The notes under the pieces were generated by a model, which did no database searches, was not told the origin of the DNA, and worked only from the letters and a program-made list of their open reading frames with translations. DNA of 64,000 nucleotides from Typha latifolia (taxonomy: Eukaryota; Streptophyta; Magnoliopsida; Poales; Typhaceae). This document shows, in pieces, positions 45,525 to 58,200 of the stretch (its first letter is position 1; each line of letters starts with the position of its first letter). Location of the stretch: contig CM034113.1 of the NCBI GenBank assembly GCA_019914945.1, positions 5,994,850 to 6,058,849 of the forward strand. The letters are read 5' to 3'. Both the position numbers and the translations under genes were made by a program.

Positions 45525-46344
45525 GAACTCAAAGGTTTTTTTGCTAACTGGGATTCTTGATGAAGGTTTAATTTTTGGCACGGCCGTCGCTGTGAAACCT
45601 TGTAGACGTGACAGCATCTTGGCAAGTATCATGCCGATACACTATAATTGGCACCGCAAACACATTGGCTTGAGTTTCTTCAAACCTCATTGGCACATTA
45701 ATATGTGCCGATCTATGCCAGTTGGTGAAGATGACACATCTAGTTTTTTTTTGTATATCTTAATATAGTCTACCGACTTTTAATATTTCAGGAAGCATTT
45801 CCGCATATCTCTAACATATTCTTCTTCTGTGGTGTACCTCTATTTTACTGTCTATGATGCTTCTCCAAAAGAGAGAAAAAGAAGATTATCTACTTCTTAT
45901 TTTTTATATTCTGTCATGTTTTAAAGCATTCACACATAAACTACCTTGTCACTAGAGAGTTTTGTTTATAGGAGCCAATTAACCTGGGGTGGGGGGATAT
46001 TCTCGCCTTCATAACTCTACTGGAGAGCCAGAGTTAAAATGGCAAAATATGATCGGCGGTCAGCAATTATTGATGGAGTGCTCAATTCTACATTTATCTC
46101 TTGCTCTATAAGAGAGGAGCCTGACAGCTAAAGTTGCTTAAAATTTTCTTGTAACAGTTGATGTGGCTTGCATTTCCATAATCATTATCTTTGCTTGATT
46201 TTGATCTGATGTTATCACCAGGGGGAATTTATCATTGACACTCATTGTTAGAAATTTCAGTATCAGCTTTCTCCTAAAGCTGTCTCTTTGTTATTGAGAT
46301 TTTGTTAGGTGATGCTTCTATTCAATCAATAAAAAAAAATGTTA

Positions 46345-46675
46345 TAAACATTTTAATCTCTATGTATTTATGTCTAAAATTACTTTACTATCTTATATTT
46401 TAAAAAGTCTCAAATCATTCCATTTACTTATGATTAAAGTGAAACGCTAGTTTTTCTGTTAAGTCTCTTTGTTATTAAAATGCTCCTTTCATGTTTTATA
46501 GAAAAATATACAGATTTTAAGATAATATAGCTAAATTACTAAAATAGCTATAGTACTTGATTAAATTTAATAGAAAAATTAACAGTCTTACTCTTAGTTA
46601 TAAGTATAGGAATTTGTTTGAGATTTTTTGAAAATTTTGGAGATATAAGTACAGGAGGGTAAAATGTATTTAAAA
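46345..46675. mobile_element. Foldback MITE-like repeat
   Basis: The left arm starts ACATTTTAATCTCTATGTAT. The right arm, reversed, reads ACATTTTACCCTCCTGTACT. Further inward TCTCAAATCATTCC pairs with TCTCAAACAAATTCC, and TACTTATGATTAA with TACTTATAACTAA. Arms of about 110 bp surround an AT-rich centre. Ends and target duplication are not resolved. Confidence 0.5.
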
Positions 46676-47230
46676 AAAAGTGTTGCTTCTAAGTGGTTTC
46701 AAAATATCTCTTTGATCATGTCTTGAGCAATATGAAAATTTGGTATTATATTAGAATTATAGTTATCAAAATTGATCGTGGCTCGGTGGTCGGGCCGGTA
46801 AACTAGCGAAACAACCACCAAAACTGTTTGGCTTTGATGTTAGATCGAATAAGTAACTTTCAAGATTCAAGTAATTATCCTTAAATTTACTTTTTTTTAT
46901 CCTAAGGGCATTTTAGTCCTGAAATTTTAGAAATGTTTGGTTAATAATATATTTGTCTTTTAAAATTTTGTGATCGTTAATATATCAAATGAATTGATTT
47001 CTATAGTTCTATTTAATTCTAATAATCATTCAAGTTTGATTCTAATAACTATGATTAGAATTACTCATTCCATCCATGCTTGATTTTCAGTGGATTGGAC
47101 AAGCACTACTGCTCATTTATTCCCCACCACCACCAACAAAAATGATCCCCAAAATCTAAATGGAGGCTAAGTGGTATACAGTGGCAAATATTTGATTAGT
47201 TTTTAATGCTAGCCATAAATTATAGTTTCA

Positions 47231-47232
<2 letters not shown>

Positions 47233-47268
<36 letters not shown>
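47233..47268. repeat. (TA)18 microsatellite
   Basis: Uninterrupted TA repeat. Confidence 0.95.
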
Positions 47269-47271
<3 letters not shown>

Positions 47272-47299
47272 AAACTTAGCCATATATCATATTTGAAGA

Positions 47300-47465
47300 A
47301 CATTTCTTTTTGAAAGGAAAGCAAACTATATTAATTAACCTCTAAAGTTACAAAAAGGAGTTTTTGCATCACAAGATGTACCAATTTAACTAGAGTATTG
47401 TTTGCGAGGTAGTCAGCTAGTTTATTAGCCTTGCAAAAAGTATGAGAGATTGGGCAATAAGAAAA
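47300..47465 (-). mobile_element. LINE 3'-end remnant (RNase H C terminus)
   Basis: The minus-strand translation reads HTFCKANKLADYLANNTLV, matching the C-terminal RNase H motif of plant LINEs (H-x-x-R-x-x-N-x-x-A-D-x-L-A). A stop and a short A-rich end near 47310 follow. It is severely 5'-truncated. Confidence 0.6.
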
Positions 47466-48521
47466 TTATGTGGCCGTCTCCTTTCTTCCTCCTAATCTTT
47501 ATAAATTATCTTTTTCTCTTTCTTTTTCTCCCCATATTTTCTCTCCAAATAGCAACCCTAATATAGTTTTCATTCCTCTGTTTAACTCTCAAACTCTCAA
47601 TCTCTTAAAGCTTTATCTTTTCCAATCTCGGTTAATCTCTCTTCCTCTTCCCTTCGTTCGACATTTCTCTCTCTAAAATAGTGAGTTCCGTGGCTTCTAT
47701 TTCTCTTCTTTCTCTCAATCTTTACCAATATATACTTATTCCATTAATTTTTGTCAAAAGGGGAAATTTGTAAAATTAATTTTCAATCAACGATGTAACC
47801 TTCTATAAATATTATGATAGTTCAAGGGGAGTTTTAATGTTACAAACTTACTTTTTCTTTAAAAGATATAAGTGATACTGGATCATAATTCTTAGCTTAA
47901 AAGTGTAGGTATTATTATGGTCTTTTTAAAAAAAAATTTAGAATTTTTGACTATTATATATTTACACACCAAAAATGTGAGTTAAAAATTATTTACTTCA
48001 TTAGTAAATATGAACAGATCTACAAAAGTTCATAATTTCATTTCATATTATTCTGGTTTGCAATGTAAAAAAAAAACTAACAAAACTGCTGATTTGCTCG
48101 CAAATACTACTTAGAAATATAAATTTTAGACGTACATAAAAATAGTCTTTTCCTGTTGATCTTGTACAAATTTTGACCACCGATATCGACGGCTCTCTTT
48201 ATAATCCTAATGATTAATTAACACATATTATCCTTTTTATTTTTTTTTAAAAGAAAAACCAAGAAAAAAAAGAAGAAGGGAAACTACTACTTCCTCAAAC
48301 TGTACCATTAGGGTGACCCGCCCTTGGGAAACTTTCAAATTCTTGAGGACTTTCTATAATCCAAGAAAGTGACTTCTAATATAGAGTGTAAATTGTCTTA
48401 AATGTAGCCCACTGTTGCACAAAACTACCCACAGTTTTTACTCCACCAGTCCAGTCCACCAAATAATTGAACCCAAGAAGACTCCCTTGATACCACCAAT
48501 TCCTGCACTTCCAAACACCAC

Positions 48522-48524
<3 letters not shown>

Positions 48525-48552
<28 letters not shown>
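48525..48552. repeat. (AT)14 microsatellite
   Basis: Uninterrupted AT repeat about 750 bp upstream of the REF6 start. Confidence 0.95.
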
Positions 48553-49276
48553 TACTAACTCTTTTGGTTGGATTAAAGAAAACACCATCCTGATCCAAAA
48601 TGCCCCTATGATTAGGGTCTCTTTTGCAAATAACCACCTACTATGTTTCACATTTATAGTGAAAGCCCTCATCCCTTTAGATATTTGTACATTTAAATTC
48701 TCTTTTATCTAATAAAGTGGTTATTTGCAAATAGACTGTGGAGAAGAACTGATTTATAGATATATATTTTTTTTATTGAAGCAAAAAGAGAGGTTTTTTT
48801 TGTAAAAAGTAAGGTTAAAAGTGTGGATGGTTATTGTGCACAAAAGTCCCTGTATATATGGTTATCAAGAAAGAAGTGGCATTAAGGATATTTACTCCCA
48901 AAACCAGCTCCCTTTTCAAGCCCCTTCCTCACTCTCCCCTTACCTCTCTCTCTCACATGCTCTCTCTCCTTCCTCTGCTCCTCTCTCTCTTCTCGCCTCT
49001 TCCTCTCGCCCATAGATGAAGAAGGGGGAGAAGAGGGCAAAGTTAGGGTATTAAACAAAGAGGAGAGTTGCTGCTTAAAAGCTACTAGTGGAGATACCCA
49101 AAAGGAGAAAGGGGGAAAAAGGTTCTTTGAGAGCATATGGAATAGAATCCTTTTCCCCATCCCCTTCTTCCCATCTCAGTCCCAAAATTTCTCCTCTCCA
49201 CTCTTTTGTGCTGCAATGAGAGAAACAAGGTGATCTTTAGTTTTTTTTTCTTTTTATTTGGTGCCCAATCTTGCCA

Positions 49277-52200
49277 ATGGCAGCAGACCCATCTCCCGCA
49301 GAGGTCCCCCAATGGTTAAAAACCCTACCTTTGGCCCCGGAGTACCACCCGACCCCGGCGGAGTTCCACGACCCTATCGCCTACATCCTCAAGATCGAGA
49401 AGGAGGCGTCGCGCTACGGCATCTGCAAGATCGTCCCGCCTCTCCCTGCTCCGCCGAGGAGGACCGCCATTGCCAATCTCAACCGCTCCTTCTCCGCCCG
49501 GAGCGTCGGCTCCGAGGGCCCCAGGAAAGCTCCCACCTTTACCACTCGGCTGCAGCAGGTCGGGTTCTGCCCCCGGCGTCCGCGCCCTGTGCAGCGATCG
49601 GTGTGGCAAAGTGGCGAGCACTACACCCTCGAGCAATTCGAGGTGAAGGCGAAGCAATTCGAACGCGCCCAGCTGAAGAAAACTGGAAAGAAGGCGTTTT
49701 TGCCGCTCGAGATCGAGAGTCTCTTCTGGAAAGCTTGTGCTGATAAGCCTATCTCGGTTGAGTATGCGAATGACATGCCTGGGTCAGGATTCGCGCCTCA
49801 TGAGGCAGGGAAGAAGCGGCTGGAGGAGGATAGTGGCAATGTGGGGGACACACTGTGGAATATGCGGGCGGTGTCACGGGCCAAGGGGTCGTTGTTGAGG
49901 TTTATGAAGGAGGAGATCCCCGGGGTGACATCGCCGATGGTGTATGTCGCCATGATGTTTAGCTGGTTTGCGTGGCATGTCGAGGATCATGATCTTCACA
50001 GCCTGAATTACTTGCATATGGGCGCGGGGAAGACGTGGTATGGGGTGCCGAGAGATGCTCGTTTGGCGTTTGAGGAGGTTGTTCGCGTGCATGGGTATGC
50101 TGAGGAGATGAATCCTCTGGGTGAGCGTTTGGCCTCTACTTACTCTTTACCCTGTATTTAGCTATATTTTTGTTCTCTTCCATATATGTTGGTTCCCTTC
50201 TGTGTTGTTCTTATTAGTTGTTGTATTTTTCCCTTCCCCTGTTCTTTCTGTCACATGGCTCATTCTCTTGTGCGGACAAGTTGGATTTGTGTTTAACAAC
50301 CGCATGCAGTCGAATTCAATCACCTGAATTGTTGGATAACTTTGGGATCTTATTTCCTATAGCTCTTTATGCTCTACTTGACTCTGAGAGAGAGTTAAAA
50401 AGAGGGTTGGCTTTTTCTCCTGAACTTTTATGTATCCTGTTACTTTATTGGCTTCTTATACCTAATTTATCTCCAGTAATTCAGTAAATGTTTCAGGTGG
50501 CTGAAAAATTACTTATTCATTTTCATTAGTGTTATATTTTCCTGCTGCTTAGATATAGGACAAAATGAATACAGGCTTTTTGGTTTTAATGAATGAAATA
50601 CATAGACATGCATGGATATGAGATCAGATGAAAATATTGTAGAGGGCTTTTGTTTATTTTCTCTATAAAGTGGGAAAGTTAGGATGCTAACATGATTCCA
50701 TGCATCTATTGCAGAAGGGAAAATATCTTCTGGAGGTTAGTTTTGTAATTGTCATGTATCTTGATATGCAATGAAATCATATATAAAGATTTCTAGGCTT
50801 GGTCTAAGATTATCTTATCATCTGAGGCTCTAGTGATATTATATATATATATATATATATAAGTTCCAGTCATCACTGGTCCAGGAGCTACCTGAGGGAT
50901 TCTTTTCATGTCATAACATCAAAAATCTTCTCTATAAAATTTCTACTTTTTTCCCTCAAATTATTTCAAAATTTCTAGATCATTCACGACATGTACAAGT
51001 ATCTTATATGGAGAATTTGTCTGTTTTTTTAATTTGTTGCTAACTTCCTTGAAGCTTTCTCAGTTACTCCCATAGCTGAAGACCATTTTGTTCTTTTGCG
51101 TCATTCCTAATATGTACATATTTGATAGTTTGATGAACAATTTGTTGTGGACTTTTTGCAGTGACATTTACAACCCTGGGTGAAAAGACCACAGTGATAT
51201 CTCCAGAAGTACTTATGGATGCTGGAATCCCATGCTGCAGGTGATAGCAGATCACATCTTTTCTCATGTTCACTAGTTGAAGTTTAGTTAGTACTTAGCT
51301 TTTGGGTTAATCATTGATAGATCCTTCTACAAAGCAGATTGGTTCAAAATGCTGGAGAGTTTGTTGTCACATTTCCTGGATCTTATCACTCGGGTTTCAG
51401 CCATGGTAGGTATCTTCCTATCATATTCCTTTTCTTTTGGAGGGCATAAATGATCTGTCAAGCATGTCATGATGTACATACATTCATTTATTGTCCATTT
51501 TGTATAATTGAGGTGTTTATACTTCCTTGTTCATGATTCTCATATTAAGTATTTTATCTTTTTAGTCTTTGTAGCACATTAGCACATATCAATAAAGTCG
51601 AAGTAAAATGGAGGAAACAACCAATAACCTTCTGTTTGGGATTAGGACAGGGTTCCAAGGTGATTTGTAAGGCCCCCTAGTTCCATCGTTATTGCCTAGT
51701 TTCAAGGTATGATGACTTAGATGGTCTTTTAAACAAGTCTATGAAGAACTTATAGAAGGTTCAGAAAATGGTAAATAACTAAAAACTATCCTTATTTATT
51801 GGAAGAAAGTATAACATAATAAAAGTGAATATTGATTCATATGGAAATTAATTTCTACATTTTGCATTATTTCATCAAGTCGTAATTTCAAACCAAAGAT
51901 TTCAGTCGTTATACCCCAGCTCCTCAATACTTAATACAAGACCTGTTATGATACTTAAGTATCTTGATACTGTCCCATGCTGATACTTGCCAATTCATGC
52001 CACCCCATGCTGGGCCTGTGATATCCTGTATCACCTGTGATGCTTGTGACTAATTGACAATTTTTTTTGGCATGAGGGTGTGTCATCCTCTGTTGGCCAT
52101 GTTGGTTGGCACATGCTGTATTGATGGCTAACTAGAATATGCCATGTCTAGCACGGCAATCCTTGGTTCAAATCACCAGTAAAAGAAGGAAAACTACTGC

Positions 52201-55200
52201 TGGAAATTTTTTTTCCAAAAAGCTTAATCCCTTAATTTCTACCAAACCTCAATTCAAGTGGTTTATCTCATCCTGATCGATCCAATATTTATTGGATCCA
52301 TTCTCATCACTTGGGTTTTTCTTCCCTAAAAAAATGGATTAATAACATGCATAAATAAGCCAAAACATGAAAACTCTCAGCAAGGCATTTTGGACAAAAT
52401 AGAAGGATGCCTAGGTGACTAAGCATTTTGAAAGACATTAGTTTGGATAAAAAATCAACTACCAAAAAGTGGAAAACTCCTTTCCATTTGTTAAAATATT
52501 TCATTGTGAACCAAAGGTTCTCATATACCTACCAGTCAAAGACAACAGTGAATGGTTGATATCTCTTCTATCAGGTCAAATCAGTGGTTTTAGTAACATT
52601 ATTTGACTAGCAGTCTGTAAGTACAAATTAAATGTTTTTGTAACCCAACAACAGAATCATTATTCATGAAGATCCCAATATGCCTTGTTAAATTAGGGAT
52701 CTTTTACCTAAAGGGAACTCCATTTTTAGAAATTAGGACTAAGAATTTAAATCTATTCCTTGCTTGACAATAAATATAGTATCTAATCTAAGGTACATCT
52801 TTTCTCCCAAATGAATTTCCAGGATAACTAAGTACCATTGCAAATTGGAAATAACTCCTTAAAGTGAAATTTTTTGTAGAAAGAGTTAATTTTTGTTTAT
52901 GACAATTAATGTTCATGTATGAAAGAATTTTTCCATATAAGAGCTGTTTTTAGGATTCTCTTTTCCCCCTTTGAATCAAAAGTTTGAGTATTAGTTGCTT
53001 TGGCAAGGGGCTAATCAAGATCCTTGTGATTAATTGGAGTACAGATAATTGGAGTACAGAGAAATTAAGCTGCTGTACTTTGAACCCAGTTTTTCTGTTT
53101 TTTTTTTTCTTCTCTTTTCTGATGATTTTGAGCATCATCATTGTGCTTATAGAATTTTATGTGAATTTTCTTATGTGAGACTTGAATGATCTTGTTAGGA
53201 ACTTTGCAAAAGGTTTCTTGAGAGCTACCTTATCTTAGCCATAAAGTTCATTCTTGTACTTTTTAAACATTAAAGGCAATTTCTTTCATGAGATTCTGCT
53301 GATCTTACATTGAACTTTCTAGGAATTTTCTTCAGATCTGTTTGATCTTTTAACTGATTGATGCGCTAGTCTTGGGCCATGATGGCATGATGCCATCTTT
53401 ACTGGCATGGTCTAGCATGGCAGGACATGCTACATCATGGAGCATTTCGCACTTGGTTAAGAATGCTTGAATCAAATATCTATGTTATGATTTTACACTT
53501 AAGAAGTATGTATTATGTAAGACACTATTTCTTGAATTTTATCTGCTATGTTGTTGCTATTGCTTTTTCCTTGCAGTACTATATAATGAAGTGTTGCTTT
53601 TACATCTTTAATCATTCTAACATAAGCAATAGCTGTTTTTTGGTCATGAGTTGCAGATATTGCCCTAAAAAAACATTGAGTCTCGAATTTTCCTAAGATC
53701 TTTTCACATTTAGTGAAAAAGAATTGGAAAGAACGTTTTCCCAATTTTAACTGCACTTCGAGTCTGATTCTAGGGAATTTCTTAGATGGACCATTGATGG
53801 TTATATTTCTATGATTTTGGGGTTTTCCTTAAATTGATTAACAATTTTAGAAATTTGTGCTCATTTTTCTCAGACTTTTTTATGGGACTTCAAAATTTTG
53901 GAAGGAAAAAAGATCCAGGTTTTCCATTCTAGGCCTGCAATAGAGTCTGAGTTTGTTGAAATTTGTCTAATCAACCACCAAAGATAGATCTAAGTATACC
54001 AAGTCTCCACAATCTTTGGCTCTCTTTTGTCTTGCCATTCTTCCTCTTGCTACCGGGTCATCTAGGTTTGTCATTGTTCTTCCTCCTCTTATTTAAGTCC
54101 ACACCAACTGTACATGTTGTGTCCTTTCCTTCTGTTGGTGTGACAGGATAGCATGGATCACTTGCCTGGTAAGAGATTTATAAAGAATTGAAATCTCAAT
54201 AGTGTTAGGATTTAATTTACATAGTAATTATTTTTAATGGCGGCTTTATGAAGAGAACAGATAATATATTCATGTCCTTGTTGATTTGGTCTAGAAAGAT
54301 TGATTCGATATTGTGTTTAATATTCTCTTTCTCCCCAAAAGTCCTATTGTGAGGCATGGTGTTTGTTGAAGGAAACAATTTCATTGGCCAGGTTGGCTGT
54401 TGCTTCTCCTATACATATCTTCAGTCCCTTTCTAGGTCTATTTCTTTTGTCTCTTTGTAGAATTTCCTGGTTCTATCTTTTGGGCAGCACCTCTCATTGA
54501 TGTCATTAAGTCACTCGGGCACATTTCGTAACCATATTACTTTCTAATTGCAAATCACTCATCTATCTTGGCATTGTAATCTTAGTTAACCTCATTCTCT
54601 AAATATGATTATCACTTGATTCCCTGATTGACTACTTCCCAATTTATCTAAACATAATGCATTACCTCTCAAATTATGAAGTTTTCTATTTCAGATTATT
54701 AGTATCAAATGGTCATGGAGCACAAAGAAAGGACCTAATTATACCTTTGATCACCCTTGTTTATTTCTTTTCTGTTCTAGTGGACTCTACCTTTTTAGTT
54801 ATCTTGAAGTCAATCTTTGTGGATCATCTAGGTATCAATTAAGCACAAAACGTAATCTACAAGTTACATTGCATAGGCAGAAAATCTTTAAGTTCTGGTT
54901 CAACACTCACATTATGTGTACTGCTAAATATTCTCTTTCTCCTCATGTTGGTTGAAGCTATCAATTTAGCGAGAAAATTTTTCTCACTTCTTTTTTTCCT
55001 GATAGGTTTTAATTGTGGGGAGGCAGCAAATATTGCAACTCCAGAATGGTTGAGAGTAGCTAAAGAAGCTGCTATTCGAAGGGCTTCAACTAATTATCCT
55101 CCAATGGTGTCTCACTATCAGCTTCTTTATGCACTAGCGCTGTCATTATGCTCAAGGTTTGTTCTCTCTTACGTTTCAGCATCCATATAGGAGCGTTGCA

Positions 55201-58200
55201 GCTCTATTAAAATTCATTTGCTAATCCTTGACTTTCTTATTTCTCCCCATGTTTATTTTTTACCTTGTTTTTCCCTTTATACTAAAAACTTAATTGGTAT
55301 AGAAGTCTCTCTTCTCTCTTAAAGTTCCTTTATTCTATTCTCTCTTTTTCTTTTAAATTTTTTCTTTCTTGCTTTTTCTCTTTTTCTCAAATCAGTCCAC
55401 AGTTATCTTTTATCAATATCATCTTTGACCTATGCACTGGATTCCCTTTAGTCCTCGATTACCACTTCTTTTTGTAATCTTTGACCTATCTAGAATCCTA
55501 GATATGATTCTAAGTTCAAATCTGTGGCTAGTATGCATTACTATTTCCACTAGTTTTCTTTTGATGATATATGCATTTTCTGGTTTCATACTCCATATGG
55601 CTGTATGAAATATGAATCATCTTCTGGACACTTCAGCCCCATTTGTTTTCCAGCTAAGGGAAAATACTGGAGTAGTTATTTCTAATTTCTTACTCTTAAA
55701 ATTATACCTCTAATATAGGGTAGGGTAATTTGATATTTGGTTGCAAATTAGAATAGTCCTATAATAATTATCTTTGATGTGACATAAAGTTGATATAAAA
55801 ATATAAGTAAGAAGTGAAAATGATTCAAATACCCTTGATTTGATATATAAGTCATCTTTTGTAGGTATGCAATGTATACTTGAGTAAGAAATGAGATAAG
55901 TGGGTAGTAGGAGAGGCGATAAGTAGAAAAATTGAGCAAAAAATTTTGATTTGTGGAATGGCATAGATGGATGATAGGAGAGAGGATTTTTAAATTACCT
56001 TTAATCAAATTAAGGGTAAAATAATAATTGGGCTTATGTGTGGAATAATGTGAATAGTATTTCTAATCAAGAATAGGGATAATTTGACTTTTGAGTTTTG
56101 ATTACAAATCTAGAGTACTGTTTCTTAATCTAGAATAGTAAAAATTAACATAGAACTAAACAGGGGCTTCTGAGCTTCCGAAATAAAACCGTACTAATTA
56201 GATTTCCTTTTTCCTTTCTCCCGTGACCCTTTCACAGTATGCAGTATCTTCTAAGGTGACTTTCTGTTATCTTGTTCTTGTAATGCATAATTAGTTATTA
56301 CTATTAGCATCAATGTTGAAGAGATTATTTTAATTGCGTCATTTATTTGACCTTATAATTTCTACTTGCGCTAGCAGAGTATGAGTTATTGAGTTTAATC
56401 TTTTGTGCTTGCATAAGTAGCATTGATTTCCTTGTACAGGGTTCCCATTACTTGCAGTCCTGAACCACGAAGCTCTAGGTTAAAAGATAAGATGAGAGGT
56501 GAAGGAGAAATCATGGTCAAAGAAATATTCGTTGAAAGTGTGATAAAAAATAATAACCTTCTCAGTGTTCTTCTGGATGAGGGATCTTGTATAATACTTC
56601 CGAATAATACATCTTACAGTCCTTGTTCTAGTGTTCCTACCAGAACCCAGGTGAAGATAAAACCAAGATTATCACTTGGTTTCCAAAGTCAGCAGCTGTC
56701 AATGGAAGCATTACCTTCTGATGCTGTCATTTCAGAAAGAAGTGAAGGGATGAGGCATTTCAACAGCCCATGTTCAGTAGAAGAACATCCTTCCACTGTA
56801 TCTCAAGGAAAGAAGCTATATTCATCAAATGCTAAAGTTGTAGCTGATTCTTTCTGCTCTTCCACCCCAGAATTGCAGAGTTTAGTATGTCGGCAGGGCG
56901 ACGGCTTGTTGGATCAAGGACTATTGTCATGTGTCACATGTGGTATATTGAGCTTTGCATGTGTGGCAGTCATTCAACTGAAAGAAGCAACAGCCAGATA
57001 TATCATGTCTAGCGATTTCAGTTTTTTCCATGGCCATATAGCTGATTCTGCAGAAACAAGCGATGCTGATAATATCTCAAATTGGAGGGCATCTGACCAC
57101 CACATGGTTTCTGATTCAGGTTAGTTTAAGATTTAGGTAACATAATTTTTTTCATACTGTTTCATTTCATGATTGTGCCAATGGATTCTTGTTTTCTGAT
57201 AGTCTTCTATCATTTAATTTTTTTGTTTCCCATGAAATTTCTTTGATCAGCCAAATTTAAATTCATCACAATTTGTGTCTCATTTAAGCAGGTGACCTTC
57301 CAATCCAAATAACCTTTGTTGTCAATCTTCACTACCAGGAAAAAAATTGAATGCATTTAAGCCATATCATACATAAGTTAGATTATTTTCATTATGTACA
57401 GGATTATAACATATCCTTTTGTGGAAGATGTCCTAATCATTTGTTCATCAAGTAATTGTCTGAATCATTCTCATAGAAGGAAAGAGTTGGAAAAAGATTT
57501 TCTCAAAGGATTTAAAATATGCAGCACTGGATCCCAGAACAAAATATGTTGGGCTGCATATACTGTGCTGCCCCAGTATATGGCGCTGTTGTTGATCCTC
57601 AACCTGATGATTCGCTATCTGTGAACCATTAACATGATGATAGAAACATTAATTTGATGATCTGATCTTCTCTTCTATTTTTCTTTCTGTCTCGAAGTCC
57701 CTCGAAATGAAAATCTAGTGCATTCCTTTTTTTGTTCTTTCCATTTCTAATGGCCACCGGTGGCTTCTATTGTTTCATAATACTAGAAGAGAAGATGAAT
57801 TAAATTGCCTATTGATCTAGTGTAGATCTTCCTTGGATCCTAATACTAATTGGGTTCTCCTTCTAGCTTTTCTTTTTCTATAAAAGGTGTTAGAATGCAA
57901 TAATTCTAGTTACTAAGACTATGTTTGATGCACTCAATCAGGCAAAGTAATCAGATCATCAACCTTTCTCTGTATTCGGGTGGCCAGATTAACAACTTCA
58001 TTCTTCTCTAGAGAAGACAGAAAGAATCCATTTGTTTCGTATATGTACTATGTAATTGGTTTATTATTATTTTGATATGTTGGGATATTGCGGAGATATT
58101 CTCCGAATGTTGGTACTAAAATTCCATCTTTTGATGAACTAGAACTTTAGTGTGAAATTGTTGTCTTGAGGTCACAATACTATGCTTCCAGTAGTTCCTT

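Larger units (their letters stand above)
45525..49276. other. APE1L-REF6 intergenic region
   Basis: No gene. It holds a foldback repeat (about 46345-46675), a LINE remnant on the minus strand (about 47300-47465) and AT microsatellites (47233-47268 and 48525-48552). A CT-rich tract at about 48930-49012 likely belongs to the REF6 leader or core promoter. Confidence 0.5.

Noticed and set aside
49258..49743. 161-codon + strand ORF overlapping REF6 exon 1
   Set aside because: It is a frame shadow of the GC-rich REF6 first exon.
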